DNA of 64,000 nt, from contig NZ_CP079800.1 in NCBI RefSeq assembly GCF_028869115.1, forward strand, positions 2,579,501 to 2,643,500, read 5' to 3'. Origin of the DNA: Pseudemcibacter aquimaris. GTDB lineage: Bacteria > Pseudomonadota > Alphaproteobacteria > Sphingomonadales > Emcibacteraceae. Shown piece after piece: positions 36,634-45,809 of the stretch (positions are counted from its first letter, which is position 1; every line of letters starts with the position of its first letter). The position numbers and the translations under genes are program-made. A model generated the notes under the pieces. The model was not told where the DNA came from. It saw only the letters and a list, made by a program, of their open reading frames with translations, and did not search any database.

Positions 36634-37557
36634 TTAATCACTATTCATTAATGAAAAGAAATCAGCACCTGCCGTTGACGGCAGGTCATTTCTGAAATCA
36701 TCCATGATACGTTCTGCAAGGCACGATGTTGCAATTGACTGGGTATCCGGCGTCGCACGCATCACGATATATGTATGGCCTAGGTTCGGGAAACCCTCTT
36801 CTTCGGTCAGGATTTGCAAGCCCGGTACCACAACTGATTTCGCCATGGTTGCAACAGCGAACCCGGAAAGCGCCGCGATCGTTAACACAGCCCAGCTTTT
36901 ACTTTCCAAAACCACTTTATATTCAAGTGGTTCATCATCATCACTTTTATGTTTTTGTAATGATGAAACAGTATTTTTATCAATGGGGGAACCATCAAGG
37001 AATAGTGCCAAATCAAGTGGTCGTTTGGTATGGGCGATGCCATCTTTCGACGTCACCCAAACGATCGGATCTTTTTTAAGAACAATGTCGCCCTCTTCCG
37101 GTGTTCTAACGGCCAAAATGGCAATATCCAGCTCACCCTTATTCAGGCGTTGTGACAATATATTTGAGCCCGCTGATTTAATATCCAGAACCACATCCGG
37201 ATGGGTTGCTGAAAATCGTTTTAGAATGTTCGGCAAAAACAGCATGGCATAATCATCAGGAATACCAAGGCATACTTTACCGTCGATTTTCTGACCTTGA
37301 ACCTTTTCAACGATATTATCATGCATGGATAATAACTGTCTGGCGTAAGAAACCATGTTTAGGCCCGCCTCGGTCAGAACCAGTTCACGCCCTTTTTTTT
37401 CAAAAAGCTGTTTACCAACCAGATCTTCAAATCGTTTCATCTGCATGCTGACAGCGGGCTGTGAGCGAAACACAAGTTCGGCGGCACGTTTAAAACTTCC
37501 GGTATCAGCAAACGCAATGAAAGTGCGAAGTAATTCTATTTCTAAATTAATTTTCAT
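36634..37557 (-). CDS. LysR-family regulator, divergent from the B12 mutase operon
   Basis: A 307-residue LysR regulator: INLEIELLRTFIAFADTGSFKRAAELVFRSQPAVSMQMKRFEDLVGKQLFEKKGREL is the winged helix, followed by an effector domain (VCLGIPDDYAMLFLPNILKRFSATHPDVVLDI). The ATG at 37557 gives the normal family start; the frame is open 22 codons further upstream. It is transcribed away from the mutase-reductase operon, 130 bases apart, so that operon is its likely target, with effector probably an amino acid or pathway intermediate. Confidence 0.92.
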   Translation of the reverse strand: MKINLEIELLRTFIAFADTGSFKRAAELVFRSQPAVSMQMKRFEDLVGKQLFEKKGRELVLTEAGLNMVSYARQLLSMHDNIVEKVQGQKIDGKVCLGIPDDYAMLFLPNILKRFSATHPDVVLDIKSAGSNILSQRLNKGELDIAILAVRTPEEGDIVLKKDPIVWVTSKDGIAHTKRPLDLALFLDGSPIDKNTVSSLQKHKSDDDEPLEYKVVLESKSWAVLTIAALSGFAVATMAKSVVVPGLQILTEEEGFPNLGHTYIVMRATPDTQSIATSCLAERIMDDFRNDLPSTAGADFFSLMNSD

Positions 37558-37687
37558 GAATCCCCTTATATCAAACTTCCCATTGAAAAGAAGATTAATT
37601 TTATTTTCGTTTTTCTTATTCAAGACTTAATTTTAATTCAATTGATTATCAGGAAAAGGCGCACGATAATTACAGGCATTAATAATC

Positions 37688-39469
37688 ATGAGAATTAGTT
37701 ACGTGTTAAATCGAAAAGATATTTTTCCAGAAGATCAATTGCCAGACGTGAATGTCATGCTGCAGGTCGGCAAGGATATGGCACGCGAAGTCACTGTTGG
37801 AGATAGCCCATTCTTATCGCTTTATGGCGTAAAAAGCGAAAAAGAATATAAAGAACAACAAGTTAAAGATGGCCGTGTCATGTTGCATGGTCAAATCGGT
37901 TTTCGTAGCCCGATTAAAAGTCAGGATGCCTATAAAAAGATTTATGAGGATATCGCCGACGCAGGATACCGCATTGACCGTTATGGAATCTGTCTTGACT
38001 GGAGCATGGGTTATCCAAAAAAATTACGCGCAGGCATGCCAAAAGGCACAGGCCTAATCCTTGATAATGAGGGGGATTTTGCCGCCTTAACAAAATGCGC
38101 GCCAGTAGCGCCGCACTTCGGCGATTTCGTGATGGGCACCCCCGCCGCATTTGAAAATACGATCGCCGCTTTAAAGGCCGGCTCAACAACCATCGGCAAC
38201 ATTGGCCAATTTTTTAATTTCCGTATGCCGCATTGGAATGATGACATTACCACCACCGCTGAAACGGTTAAAGCACTTGCCTTGTGTGCAGCACAGCCCG
38301 TAGATATTCTGATCCATTCAAATCTGGATGATGGCTTTTCTGCGCTTTTCTGTGATCTCACCTGCAGCATTGGTGCGGTTCTGATCGAACAATATATTGT
38401 CGACGAATTAATCGGCGCCAACATTTCACATTGTTACGGTCATACATTTTCTGATCCGTTAACGCGACTTGCGTTCCAACGTGCCCTTGAAAGAGTGTCG
38501 ATCAATCCGGGTTCAATGGTTTACGGCAACACGACCATTTATGGTCCCAACACGACCGTCAATTATTCTAATCTCGCAAGTTATATGATGCCGGACATCA
38601 TTGGACAAATGACAAGGCCAACTGGCCATGGGTTAAATCCTGTTCCGGTGACCGAGGCACTGCGCATTCCTGACACACAAGAAATCATTGATGCGCATCT
38701 ATTTACAAACCGTCTGATTGAACGGACAGAGGGTTTTGTCCCGATGATTGATTACGGTGTTGCCGATGATATCGCCGACACATTAATCGAAGCAGGCACA
38801 AGATTTAAAGAAAGCGTTCTTAAGGGATTAGAAGAAGCGGGCATCGATATTAACAATCCGTTTGAACTGTTGTTATCCATTCGTCGGATTGGTGCCAAAA
38901 AGCTTGAAGAGCTATACGGCCCCGGTGAAATTGACCACACGCAAATCAGAAACAGAAAACCAGTGATTAAAGCAACAACAGTCGCTGAACTCGAAAATAA
39001 AGCTGACGAAGTTGCAGAATTTTTAAGCGCCGAAGAAAAAGAAATCATCAAAGACAAACGTTTTAGGGCCTGCGTTGCCTGTACCGATGTTCATGAATAC
39101 GGAAAAGTTCTGATCGAAGCTGTGCTTAACAAAGTTGATGTAAACGTTATTGATGGCGGCGTTAGTACCGATCCTGAAGTGGTCGTAAAAGAAGCACAGG
39201 AAAAGTCGGCATCTTTCATCGCGATCAGCACATATAATGGCGTCGCCCTTGATTATATCACCAGATTAAGAAAAGAACTGGCAGACGCCGGATTATCACT
39301 GCCCATATTCATTGGCGGAAAATTAAATCAGGTAAAAGACGACGATCATTCAAGCTTACCTGTTGATGTCAGTGATGATTTAAGGCAACTTGGTGTCACG
39401 GTATGTTTAACCGTTGAAGATTTACTGACCGAACTGGTTAGAATGGTGCAGGGAGCACGTTATGACTAA
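37688..39469 (+). CDS. Cobalamin-dependent mutase-like protein (barrel plus B12 domain)
   Basis: A 593-residue protein I cannot assign to a named enzyme. Residues 460-593 are a B12-binding domain with the base-off motif D467-x-H469-x-x-G472 (TDVHEYG), then STYNGVAL and IFIGGKLN at the expected SxL and GG positions. The N-terminal 450 residues look like a catalytic barrel: KAGSTTIGNIGQFFNFRMPHWNDDI, VDILIHSNLDDGFSALF and ISHCYGHTFSDPLTRLAFQRAL. The barrel-then-B12 order and the GTPAAFENTIAALKAG element recall a glutamate mutase E-S fusion, but similarity is weak. It overlaps a pyrroline-5-carboxylate-reductase-like gene by 8 bases, suggesting an amino-acid isomerisation. Confidence 0.72.
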   Translation: MRISYVLNRKDIFPEDQLPDVNVMLQVGKDMAREVTVGDSPFLSLYGVKSEKEYKEQQVKDGRVMLHGQIGFRSPIKSQDAYKKIYEDIADAGYRIDRYGICLDWSMGYPKKLRAGMPKGTGLILDNEGDFAALTKCAPVAPHFGDFVMGTPAAFENTIAALKAGSTTIGNIGQFFNFRMPHWNDDITTTAETVKALALCAAQPVDILIHSNLDDGFSALFCDLTCSIGAVLIEQYIVDELIGANISHCYGHTFSDPLTRLAFQRALERVSINPGSMVYGNTTIYGPNTTVNYSNLASYMMPDIIGQMTRPTGHGLNPVPVTEALRIPDTQEIIDAHLFTNRLIERTEGFVPMIDYGVADDIADTLIEAGTRFKESVLKGLEEAGIDINNPFELLLSIRRIGAKKLEELYGPGEIDHTQIRNRKPVIKATTVAELENKADEVAEFLSAEEKEIIKDKRFRACVACTDVHEYGKVLIEAVLNKVDVNVIDGGVSTDPEVVVKEAQEKSASFIAISTYNGVALDYITRLRKELADAGLSLPIFIGGKLNQVKDDDHSSLPVDVSDDLRQLGVTVCLTVEDLLTELVRMVQGARYD

Positions 39470-40238
39470 AAACATCGGGATCATCGGGGTCGGCCATTTC
39501 GCCGGATATCTGGTCGAAGGGTTTATGAACCGCGCCCCATCAATCAACATAACATTATCCCCACGCAACAATGAAAAGGCAGCGTCCCTTTCAAAAGAAT
39601 ATGGATGTCAGGTTGCCACCGACAACCAAGATGTTATCAATAAATCAGACATTATTATTCTGGCCGTTAGACCAGACACAGTTAACAGTGTGCTTGATGG
39701 ATTAGAATTTCCAGAAAATAAATTGGTCATTTCTGTGGTGGCCGGATCAAAACCTGATTTATTAAAACCGCTTATTGCCCCGGCAAATGTTGTTTGTTGC
39801 TTACCCATATCATGTGCAGCGGTCAATCAAAGTCCGACTTTGCTTTACCCGCACAATGACGAAGCACATGAACTGCTTTCCTTGCTTGGCACAGTCATCC
39901 CGTGCCAAAACCAACAAGAATTCACCACCGCTAGTACCTATAGCGCCTTTTACGGATGGCTGTTTGAATTTATCGCGAAAGCTGGAAAATGGGGCGAAGA
40001 AAATGGCCTTGATCCAGAAATGGCACGCAAAATCACAGAACAAACAATTTGTGGTGCGGCCATCATGTCCGGCAAAGATAGCGACAAGACATTTGAACAG
40101 ATCATCGAAAATGTCGCGACCAAAGGCGGCATTACCGACCTTGGGTTAAAAGTGATTAATGCTGACGATGGTTATAAACCATGGCTTGATGCCATGGACG
40201 CAGTAAAAAACAGACTTTCCGGTTCGCAGGACAGCTAA
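39462..40238 (+). CDS. Pyrroline-5-carboxylate reductase-like NAD(P)-binding protein
   Basis: A 258-residue protein with the ProC-type layout: KNIGIIGVGHFAGYLVEGFM (Rossmann motif), LSPRNNEKAASLSKEYGCQVATDNQDVINKSDIIILAVRPDTV, KLVISVVAGSKPDLLKPLI, and a helical C-terminal domain with KGGITDLGLKVI in place of the usual TPGGTT substrate motif. That substitution suggests a substrate different from pyrroline-5-carboxylate, or at least a divergent enzyme. It is co-translated with the B12-dependent mutase-like protein (overlap ATGACTAA), so the two likely act in sequence on the same metabolite. Confidence 0.82.
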   Translation: MTKNIGIIGVGHFAGYLVEGFMNRAPSINITLSPRNNEKAASLSKEYGCQVATDNQDVINKSDIIILAVRPDTVNSVLDGLEFPENKLVISVVAGSKPDLLKPLIAPANVVCCLPISCAAVNQSPTLLYPHNDEAHELLSLLGTVIPCQNQQEFTTASTYSAFYGWLFEFIAKAGKWGEENGLDPEMARKITEQTICGAAIMSGKDSDKTFEQIIENVATKGGITDLGLKVINADDGYKPWLDAMDAVKNRLSGSQDS

Positions 40239-40336
40239 TCCAGACTATATCGCAATCAATTTTATTGGTTGACCCCATACATAAATTACGCAATGATTTC
40301 CGCAATTATTTACATACAAAATAACAGGAGGAAATC

Positions 40337-41887
40337 TTGCGGAAATTATCAACAACTTTTCTATCACTTGCAACAGCAGGGTTATTAACCACATCCGCAC
40401 TGGCGCAAACCACCGTTTCATTTTCGGATAACGTCCCGTCACAAGGCAACCTTGTGATTGGCGTATTTGAAAATGGTGACCTCGGCAGTTTCGGACAAAC
40501 GATTGACAGCAATTCAAATGGCGCCTTGAGCCATGCCATTAAAGCCGCCGATTTTAAAGCAGGCGAGATGAGCACGAAAGTCATCCCTGCCCCAATGGGG
40601 TCTGGATATGATCAGATTATGCTTGTGGGACTTGGTGCAAAGGGCGAAGAAAAATCTGACCTTCAGTGGCAAAAAATTGGCGGTGACGCCGCACAAGACG
40701 CGGTAAAAGCATTTAAGCAAGCCCCATCAATGGTATATGACGTATCCGCAAATGCGACTGCAAATCTGGCTTACGGCGCAAAGCTTGGTATTTATTATTT
40801 TGATAAATATTACACAAAAGAAAGCCGCCAGAAGAGCCAGGAAAACATTACCATCATCAGCAACAATGATGATGACGCCAAATCACATTTTGATGCAGAA
40901 CTTGATCCGGTTGCTAACGCAATCTGGCACGCACGTGATGTTTCCAATGAACCGGCCAATGTAATTTATCCGGAAAGCTTCGTTGAAAGATGGACCGAGA
41001 AATTCGCTGGCATGGATAACATCACGATCAAAGTCATTGATGAAAAGGAAATGCTGGAAATGAATATGGGCGCCATTTATGGCGTTGGTCGCGGTAGTAA
41101 ACGCCCACCGCGTATCATGATTGTGGAATATAATGGTGGCAACAGCGGCGATAATCCTGTCGCTATCGTTGGTAAGGGCATCACGTTCGATACCGGCGGC
41201 ATCAGCATAAAAGGTTCCAACAACATGTGGAACATGAAATTTGATATGTCCGGCGCTGCAAGCGCGATCGGGACCATTTATGCACTTGCCGGTCGAGGTG
41301 CAAAAGTGAACGCCGTTGGTGTTGCGGCACTCGCTGAAAATATGCCAGGCGGCAATGCACAGCGCCCGGGTGATGTGGTAAATACCATGTCTGGTAAAAC
41401 CGTACAAATCAGATCAACAGATGCAGAGGGGCGCTTGGTTCTTGCCGATGGCATTCATTATACCGATGTAACATATGATCCGCCGCTTCTTGTTAATCTA
41501 GCGACACTGACCGGGTCAGCGAGCCGTGCTTTAGGGGATGATTACGCGGCGCTTTTCTCGCGTCATGATGAACTTGCGGATAAATTACTTGATATGGGTA
41601 AGGAAACCGGTGACGAGCTTTGGCACCTGCCGCTAAACAAGAATCACTTTAAAGCCATCGAAAATAATGTAGCGGATATTATGAACTCCGGACCATCTGC
41701 TCCGGGTGCGAGTGCAGGCGCTGCATTCATTGGTGCATTCGTACGTGAAGAAACCAATTGGGCCCATCTTGATATTGCTGGTGTTGCATATTCCGATAAA
41801 GCCATGCCGACCAAGGCTTCACCGGGTTCAAGGTCCTTTGGAATCAGGCTTTTAAACGGATACATCAAGAAACATTACGAAAATTAA
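40337..41887 (+). CDS. Exported M17 leucyl aminopeptidase
   Basis: A 516-residue M17 peptidase. The catalytic domain has VGKGITFDTGGISIKGSNNMWNMKFDMSGAAS with the metal-binding Lys/Asp and the signature RSTDAEGRLVLADGIHY (usually NTDAEGRL). Cytoplasmic relatives lack a leader; here KLSTTFLSLATAGLLTTSALAQ is a signal peptide, so it should act in the periplasm or outside. The start is a TTG at 40337, decided by a strong AGGAGG ribosome site seven to eight bases upstream and the immediate signal peptide. It is a single gene closed by a terminator at 41912. Confidence 0.93.
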   Translation: MRKLSTTFLSLATAGLLTTSALAQTTVSFSDNVPSQGNLVIGVFENGDLGSFGQTIDSNSNGALSHAIKAADFKAGEMSTKVIPAPMGSGYDQIMLVGLGAKGEEKSDLQWQKIGGDAAQDAVKAFKQAPSMVYDVSANATANLAYGAKLGIYYFDKYYTKESRQKSQENITIISNNDDDAKSHFDAELDPVANAIWHARDVSNEPANVIYPESFVERWTEKFAGMDNITIKVIDEKEMLEMNMGAIYGVGRGSKRPPRIMIVEYNGGNSGDNPVAIVGKGITFDTGGISIKGSNNMWNMKFDMSGAASAIGTIYALAGRGAKVNAVGVAALAENMPGGNAQRPGDVVNTMSGKTVQIRSTDAEGRLVLADGIHYTDVTYDPPLLVNLATLTGSASRALGDDYAALFSRHDELADKLLDMGKETGDELWHLPLNKNHFKAIENNVADIMNSGPSAPGASAGAAFIGAFVREETNWAHLDIAGVAYSDKAMPTKASPGSRSFGIRLLNGYIKKHYEN

Positions 41888-41911
41888 TAATCCAATATTT
41901 GAAACATTAAA

Positions 41912-41948
41912 GAACGGCCTCTTTGTTAAATAAACATTGGGGCCGTTT
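41912..41948 (+). terminator. Rho-independent terminator after the M17 aminopeptidase
   Basis: AACGGCC and GGCCGTT form a 7-bp perfect stem with a T-run of four after it. The loop is long (about 21 bases), so strength is moderate. Confidence 0.65.
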
Positions 41949-42034
41949 TCTATAAATCACTACGCTTTACATAAATGCTGATAAGCTTTATTAAGTACGT
42001 CTTTGTTGATGATTAATAATTGGAACACACAATC

Positions 42035-43114
42035 ATGGAAAATGTTAAGACTATCTGGCTTCGTTCAGAATCAAGACCAACAGAACGCCGTACACCGCTT
42101 TTACCGGAAGGTGCAAAAGAGCTAATGGCAGATGGATATAATGTCGTTGTTGAAAGATCAGACAACCGTATTATTCCAAATGCCGATTATGAAGCAGCGG
42201 GTTGTGAAATGGTGGATGCTGGCGGATGGATGAACCATCCTGAAGATGCCATTATTCTTGGCCTTAAAGAATTACCGGAAGAGCCAGCGGTTATTAAAAA
42301 CACTCATATCCTTTTTGCCCATGCTTATAAGGAACAATCAGGTTGGAAAGAAACACTAACGCGTTTTACAACGGGCGGTGCTGACCTTCTTGATATTGAA
42401 TATATGACCCGTGAAAACGGAATGCGTTATGTGGCATTTGGTTACCGTGCTGGTTATATGGGTGCAGCCCTTTCCATGCTTCATTGGTACAGTAAGCAAG
42501 CAGGCGAGAGCTATATTGATGCACCGCTTCAACCATTTGAAAATGCTGACATTCTTGATGATACAATTGCAAAACTTGCTGTGGATAAGAAAAAACCAAA
42601 GGTACTAATCATTGGTGCTGGTGGTCGTTGCGGAACAGGCGCAGCTGCAATTTACGAACGCCACGGCGCGGAAGTCACAAAATGGGATTATGAAGAAACA
42701 CAAAATCTTGACCGTGATGCCGTCGCAGCGCATGACATCATGATCAACTGCGCATTTATCAAGAGCAAAATTGACCCATTCATCCGTATGCAGGACATCA
42801 AGGAAGGAATGAACCTTTCAATCGTGACTGATGTAGGCTGTGACCCATTTAGCGACTTTAATCCTGTTCCGATTTATGGCGAACCAACAAGCTGGGATAA
42901 ATCATACATTGAGGTTTCCGGCGAAGATGGTACATCACTTGATCTAATCGCGATTGATAACCTGCCTTCACTGCTTCCACGTGAATCAAGCGAAGAGTTC
43001 GCTGAACTAATGCTACCGCATCTTAAAGTTCTTAGAACACGTGATCAGGAACAACCATGGACATCTGCAAAAGCAAGCTTCGACGAAGCCGTTAGCAGAA
43101 TGAACAATTCTTAA
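42035..43114 (+). CDS. Saccharopine dehydrogenase, LYS1/lysine-forming type
   Basis: A 359-residue enzyme like the yeast Lys1 or LKR domain: IWLRSESRPTERRTPLLPEGAKELMADGYNVVVERSDNRIIPNADY at the N-terminus, ILFAHAYKEQSGWKETL, VAFGYRAGYMGAALSMLHWY, a Rossmann motif VLIIGAGGRCGTGAAAIYERHGAEV and VTDVGCDPFSDFNP. It interconverts saccharopine with lysine and 2-oxoglutarate. The ATG at 42035 is chosen over a TTG at 42020. The next gene, 16 bases later, is the glutamate-forming type, so together they make a full saccharopine route; in bacteria this usually degrades lysine to 2-aminoadipate semialdehyde. Confidence 0.92.
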   Translation: MENVKTIWLRSESRPTERRTPLLPEGAKELMADGYNVVVERSDNRIIPNADYEAAGCEMVDAGGWMNHPEDAIILGLKELPEEPAVIKNTHILFAHAYKEQSGWKETLTRFTTGGADLLDIEYMTRENGMRYVAFGYRAGYMGAALSMLHWYSKQAGESYIDAPLQPFENADILDDTIAKLAVDKKKPKVLIIGAGGRCGTGAAAIYERHGAEVTKWDYEETQNLDRDAVAAHDIMINCAFIKSKIDPFIRMQDIKEGMNLSIVTDVGCDPFSDFNPVPIYGEPTSWDKSYIEVSGEDGTSLDLIAIDNLPSLLPRESSEEFAELMLPHLKVLRTRDQEQPWTSAKASFDEAVSRMNNS

Positions 43115-43130
43115 TTCGAAGGGACGATAA

Positions 43131-44282
43131 ATGTCATCAGATAAACCATCAATTCATTGGATCGGTGCCGGACTTGCATCTGGCCCAGGTCTTGTATCTC
43201 TTGCCAATAAATGGGGCGAAGCCACAGTTTGGGACATGACACTTGACCGTGCCAAATTTTTAAGTGAACAAGTAAACGAAGGCGCAAAACTTAATGTTGC
43301 TGAACTTAACCTTCGTGACGAAGCATCACTTCAAAATTTCAAAAATACGCTGAACAAAGGCGACATTATTATTTCAATGCTGCCTGCGACTTTCCACGTG
43401 GAAGTGGCCAATGTTGCTTTGGACGAAGATTGCCATCTGGTAACATCAAGCTACCTAAGCGAAGAAATGATTGCCCTTGATGAAAAAGCAAAAGACAAAG
43501 GTCTTGTTTTCATCAATGAAGTGGGTCTTGATCCTGGGATCGACCACCTGCTTACGCATATTATTGTTGATGAAGCCAATAACGCTGGCGTGCTTGGTAA
43601 AGGAAACAAAGTTGATTTCGTTTCTTATTGTGGTGGTTTCCCTGCGGAACCAACACCATTTACATATAAGTTCAGCTGGACACCACTTGGTGTGTTGACA
43701 GCGCTTACCAATCAAGCCCAACTTGTGCAGGACGGCGCAGAAACGACAATCAATAAAGCATGGACCAACGTTTCTGAAATCGCCATCCACGGCGAAACAT
43801 TCGAAGCCTATGCAAACCGTAACAGCCTTCCTTATATTGAGGAATATGGCCTTGCTGGTGAAAGCAATCTAAACACTTTTGTTCGCGGCACGCTTCGTAT
43901 GGGCGGATGGAAAGAAGCATGGAAAGACATCTTTGATACAATTGAAAATGCGTCAATGGATGATCTTAAGGCCCTTTCTGATCAATTATGGAATGACCAT
44001 CAATATGCTGACGACGAAGAAGACCGCGTTGTGCTTTATGTGGCACTAACAGCCGGTGACTGGCATGGATCACTAACAGTTGATGCAAAGGGTACTGGAT
44101 GGCGTTCAGCCATGGCCGATACCGTATCATATACAGTGGCCGAAGCCGTAAGCGCGATCATTGAAAACCGTTTGGACACAGGTGTTCAACCAGCACCGCA
44201 CGGCATTGCTGAAGCTAAGCTATGGCTTGAAGGCCTTAAAGCCAATGGCATCGAAGTAAAGTGTGAAAATATTACGCTTTAA
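43131..44282 (+). CDS. Saccharopine dehydrogenase, LYS9/glutamate-forming type
   Basis: A 383-residue enzyme matching the saccharopine dehydrogenase C-terminal-type family: N-terminal IHWIGAGLASGPGLVSLANKWGEATVWDMT, then GDIIISMLPATFHVEVANVALDEDCHLVTSSYLSEEM, FINEVGLDPGIDHLLTHIIVDEA and SYCGGFPAEPTPFTYKFSWTPLGVL. The expected G-x-G-x-x-x-x nucleotide loop is present but modified (GAGLASG). It produces or consumes glutamate and 2-aminoadipate semialdehyde from saccharopine. It forms an operon with the LYS1-like gene and ends at a strong terminator. Confidence 0.92.
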   Translation: MSSDKPSIHWIGAGLASGPGLVSLANKWGEATVWDMTLDRAKFLSEQVNEGAKLNVAELNLRDEASLQNFKNTLNKGDIIISMLPATFHVEVANVALDEDCHLVTSSYLSEEMIALDEKAKDKGLVFINEVGLDPGIDHLLTHIIVDEANNAGVLGKGNKVDFVSYCGGFPAEPTPFTYKFSWTPLGVLTALTNQAQLVQDGAETTINKAWTNVSEIAIHGETFEAYANRNSLPYIEEYGLAGESNLNTFVRGTLRMGGWKEAWKDIFDTIENASMDDLKALSDQLWNDHQYADDEEDRVVLYVALTAGDWHGSLTVDAKGTGWRSAMADTVSYTVAEAVSAIIENRLDTGVQPAPHGIAEAKLWLEGLKANGIEVKCENITL

Positions 44283-44304
44283 ATTCAAAAAGAATTTCAA
44301 ATAA

Positions 44305-44333
44305 AAAGGCCGGGATTTTTCCCGGCCTTTTTT
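44305..44333 (+). terminator. Rho-independent terminator after the saccharopine operon
   Basis: AAAGGCCGGGA and TCCCGGCCTTT form an 11-bp perfect stem with a 4-base T loop and a T-run of six. An A-rich run precedes it, so it can also stop transcripts from the convergent serine hydrolase gene. Confidence 0.93.
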
Positions 44334-44350
44334 GTTTCTATTTCCTGTTA

Positions 44351-45736
44351 TTATTCAACGGCGGCCAACACATCCCGTGTAAAGGCAACAACGTCAAACA
44401 CAGCAACAGTACTATCATCATGACCGCGCCTGATAATGGCGATATTTCTATCTGGTATCATCATAATACGCTGACCACGGTTACCATTGGCCATATACAT
44501 ATCTGCCGGAAGTTCCGGAAATTTTGATTTCGGATACAACCACCACTGTGCACCATAACCAACACCCCTGCTTGGTTCGGATGGCGCCGGTGTTGATACA
44601 TAATCACCCCAATTATCCGGTAATATGCGCTCGCCCTGCCAGACACCACGGTTCAAATAAAGCACTGCAAGACGGCCAAGATCACGTGCTGTGGTCCACA
44701 CTTGCGATGACATGATAAAGTTACCATCCCAATCGGTTTCTAGCTTCGTATCCAACATACCGATTTTATAAAGCACCTCTTTAAATGGATATTCCATATA
44801 TTTCTGGCGATCACCGATAGATTCTCTTAATGAACGAATAGCAAGCATCGTATCATTGTTGGCATATTTCCATCTGCTGCCCGGCTCGGCTTCAACCGAA
44901 AGACTGGTGGACCAGTCACTCATCAGCGCACCACCGAAATAAACATCATCGGTTCTATTGCCTGCACGGTTATGATGAAGACCACTTCCCATATGCAATA
45001 AATTTTCAAGCGTAATGCGACCACGCGGATCGCCCGGGCGTTTCCACGCTTCAATATCTGCGGGCGCCTTTACATCAACGATGCCATCATCAACTGCTGC
45101 ACCAATCACAGTTGCCGCAATGGATTTTGCCACCGACCATGTACGGTGCGATGTATGAATATTAAATCCGTCACGATATTCTTCACCAAGCATCTTATCC
45201 GGTGTTGTCACCAATACGGCCGTGGTATAAGTCTTATCGCCGTATGTCTTGCCATCAAAAGCTTTATGAATAATGTCATTTAGTTTTTCATTATCATATG
45301 AACCGACCTTATTACCAATCGGCCAATTTGCATCCGGCATTTCCGGTTTATCAACATCGATGGTTGGCATATATTCACGGTCATCAAGCGATGCACCGAT
45401 TGGCAATTGCACACATCCCAGATGATCACGCCAAACAACGTATCTTGGCGGCATCGTATCGCTGTATTTTACACTGACATATTTTTCATCGCGGTCAATA
45501 ACCGCATCCGGCATATTGGATAACGGCTCACGGTAAGCAGGATAAATACCCGCTAGCTCTTCACGGTTAATCTGTTCAACGGCTTTTCCGCCATTAAAGA
45601 CACCCGAACAGGTAAAGGCCGCTTTATAACCCGCGACCTGTGCGTTTAAATGATTATCAGTAATTGGATTTTGTGCCATCGCAACCGTTGACGATAACGC
45701 CAACATTATTGCCGATGCCTGCAAATTCTTAAGCAT
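44351..45736 (-). CDS. Exported serine hydrolase (beta-lactamase/PBP-like)
   Basis: A 461-residue secreted protein of the beta-lactamase-related class C serine hydrolase family. It has a signal peptide (ASAIMLALSSTVAMAQ), the SxxK nucleophile motif TWSVAKSIAATVIG near residue 200, and WKYANNDTM as the Tyr-x-Asn motif around residue 290. A C-terminal GYGAQWWLYP leads to NGNRGQRIMMIPDRNIAIIRRGHDDS, the HxG-like region. Members are esterases, D-aminopeptidases or of unknown use; true beta-lactamase activity is unlikely. It faces the saccharopine operon and is a single gene. Confidence 0.9.
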   Translation of the reverse strand: MLKNLQASAIMLALSSTVAMAQNPITDNHLNAQVAGYKAAFTCSGVFNGGKAVEQINREELAGIYPAYREPLSNMPDAVIDRDEKYVSVKYSDTMPPRYVVWRDHLGCVQLPIGASLDDREYMPTIDVDKPEMPDANWPIGNKVGSYDNEKLNDIIHKAFDGKTYGDKTYTTAVLVTTPDKMLGEEYRDGFNIHTSHRTWSVAKSIAATVIGAAVDDGIVDVKAPADIEAWKRPGDPRGRITLENLLHMGSGLHHNRAGNRTDDVYFGGALMSDWSTSLSVEAEPGSRWKYANNDTMLAIRSLRESIGDRQKYMEYPFKEVLYKIGMLDTKLETDWDGNFIMSSQVWTTARDLGRLAVLYLNRGVWQGERILPDNWGDYVSTPAPSEPSRGVGYGAQWWLYPKSKFPELPADMYMANGNRGQRIMMIPDRNIAIIRRGHDDSTVAVFDVVAFTRDVLAAVE

Positions 45737-45809
45737 GTTCTCTCCCTTTTATTTTTAAAGAGAGTGTAACAACTTTTTAGTGAAGACAAAGAAAAAATTG
45801 ATCTTATTT

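Noticed and set aside
36704-37252. 182-codon frame opposite the LysR gene
   Set aside because: It mirrors the effector domain of a clear LysR regulator and shows no family motif.
37558-37687. Cobalamin riboswitch before the B12-dependent mutase-like gene
   Set aside because: Only 130 bases, AT-rich, and I could not find the conserved B12-box GCCACTG-like core. The divergent LysR regulator is enough to explain control.
44351-45736. Serine hydrolase as an antibiotic-resistance beta-lactamase
   Set aside because: It has the SxxK and Tyr-x-Asn motifs of the wider class C hydrolase family, but the long extra regions and the lack of an ampC-like KTG environment do not support a resistance enzyme, and the adjacent genes are unrelated.
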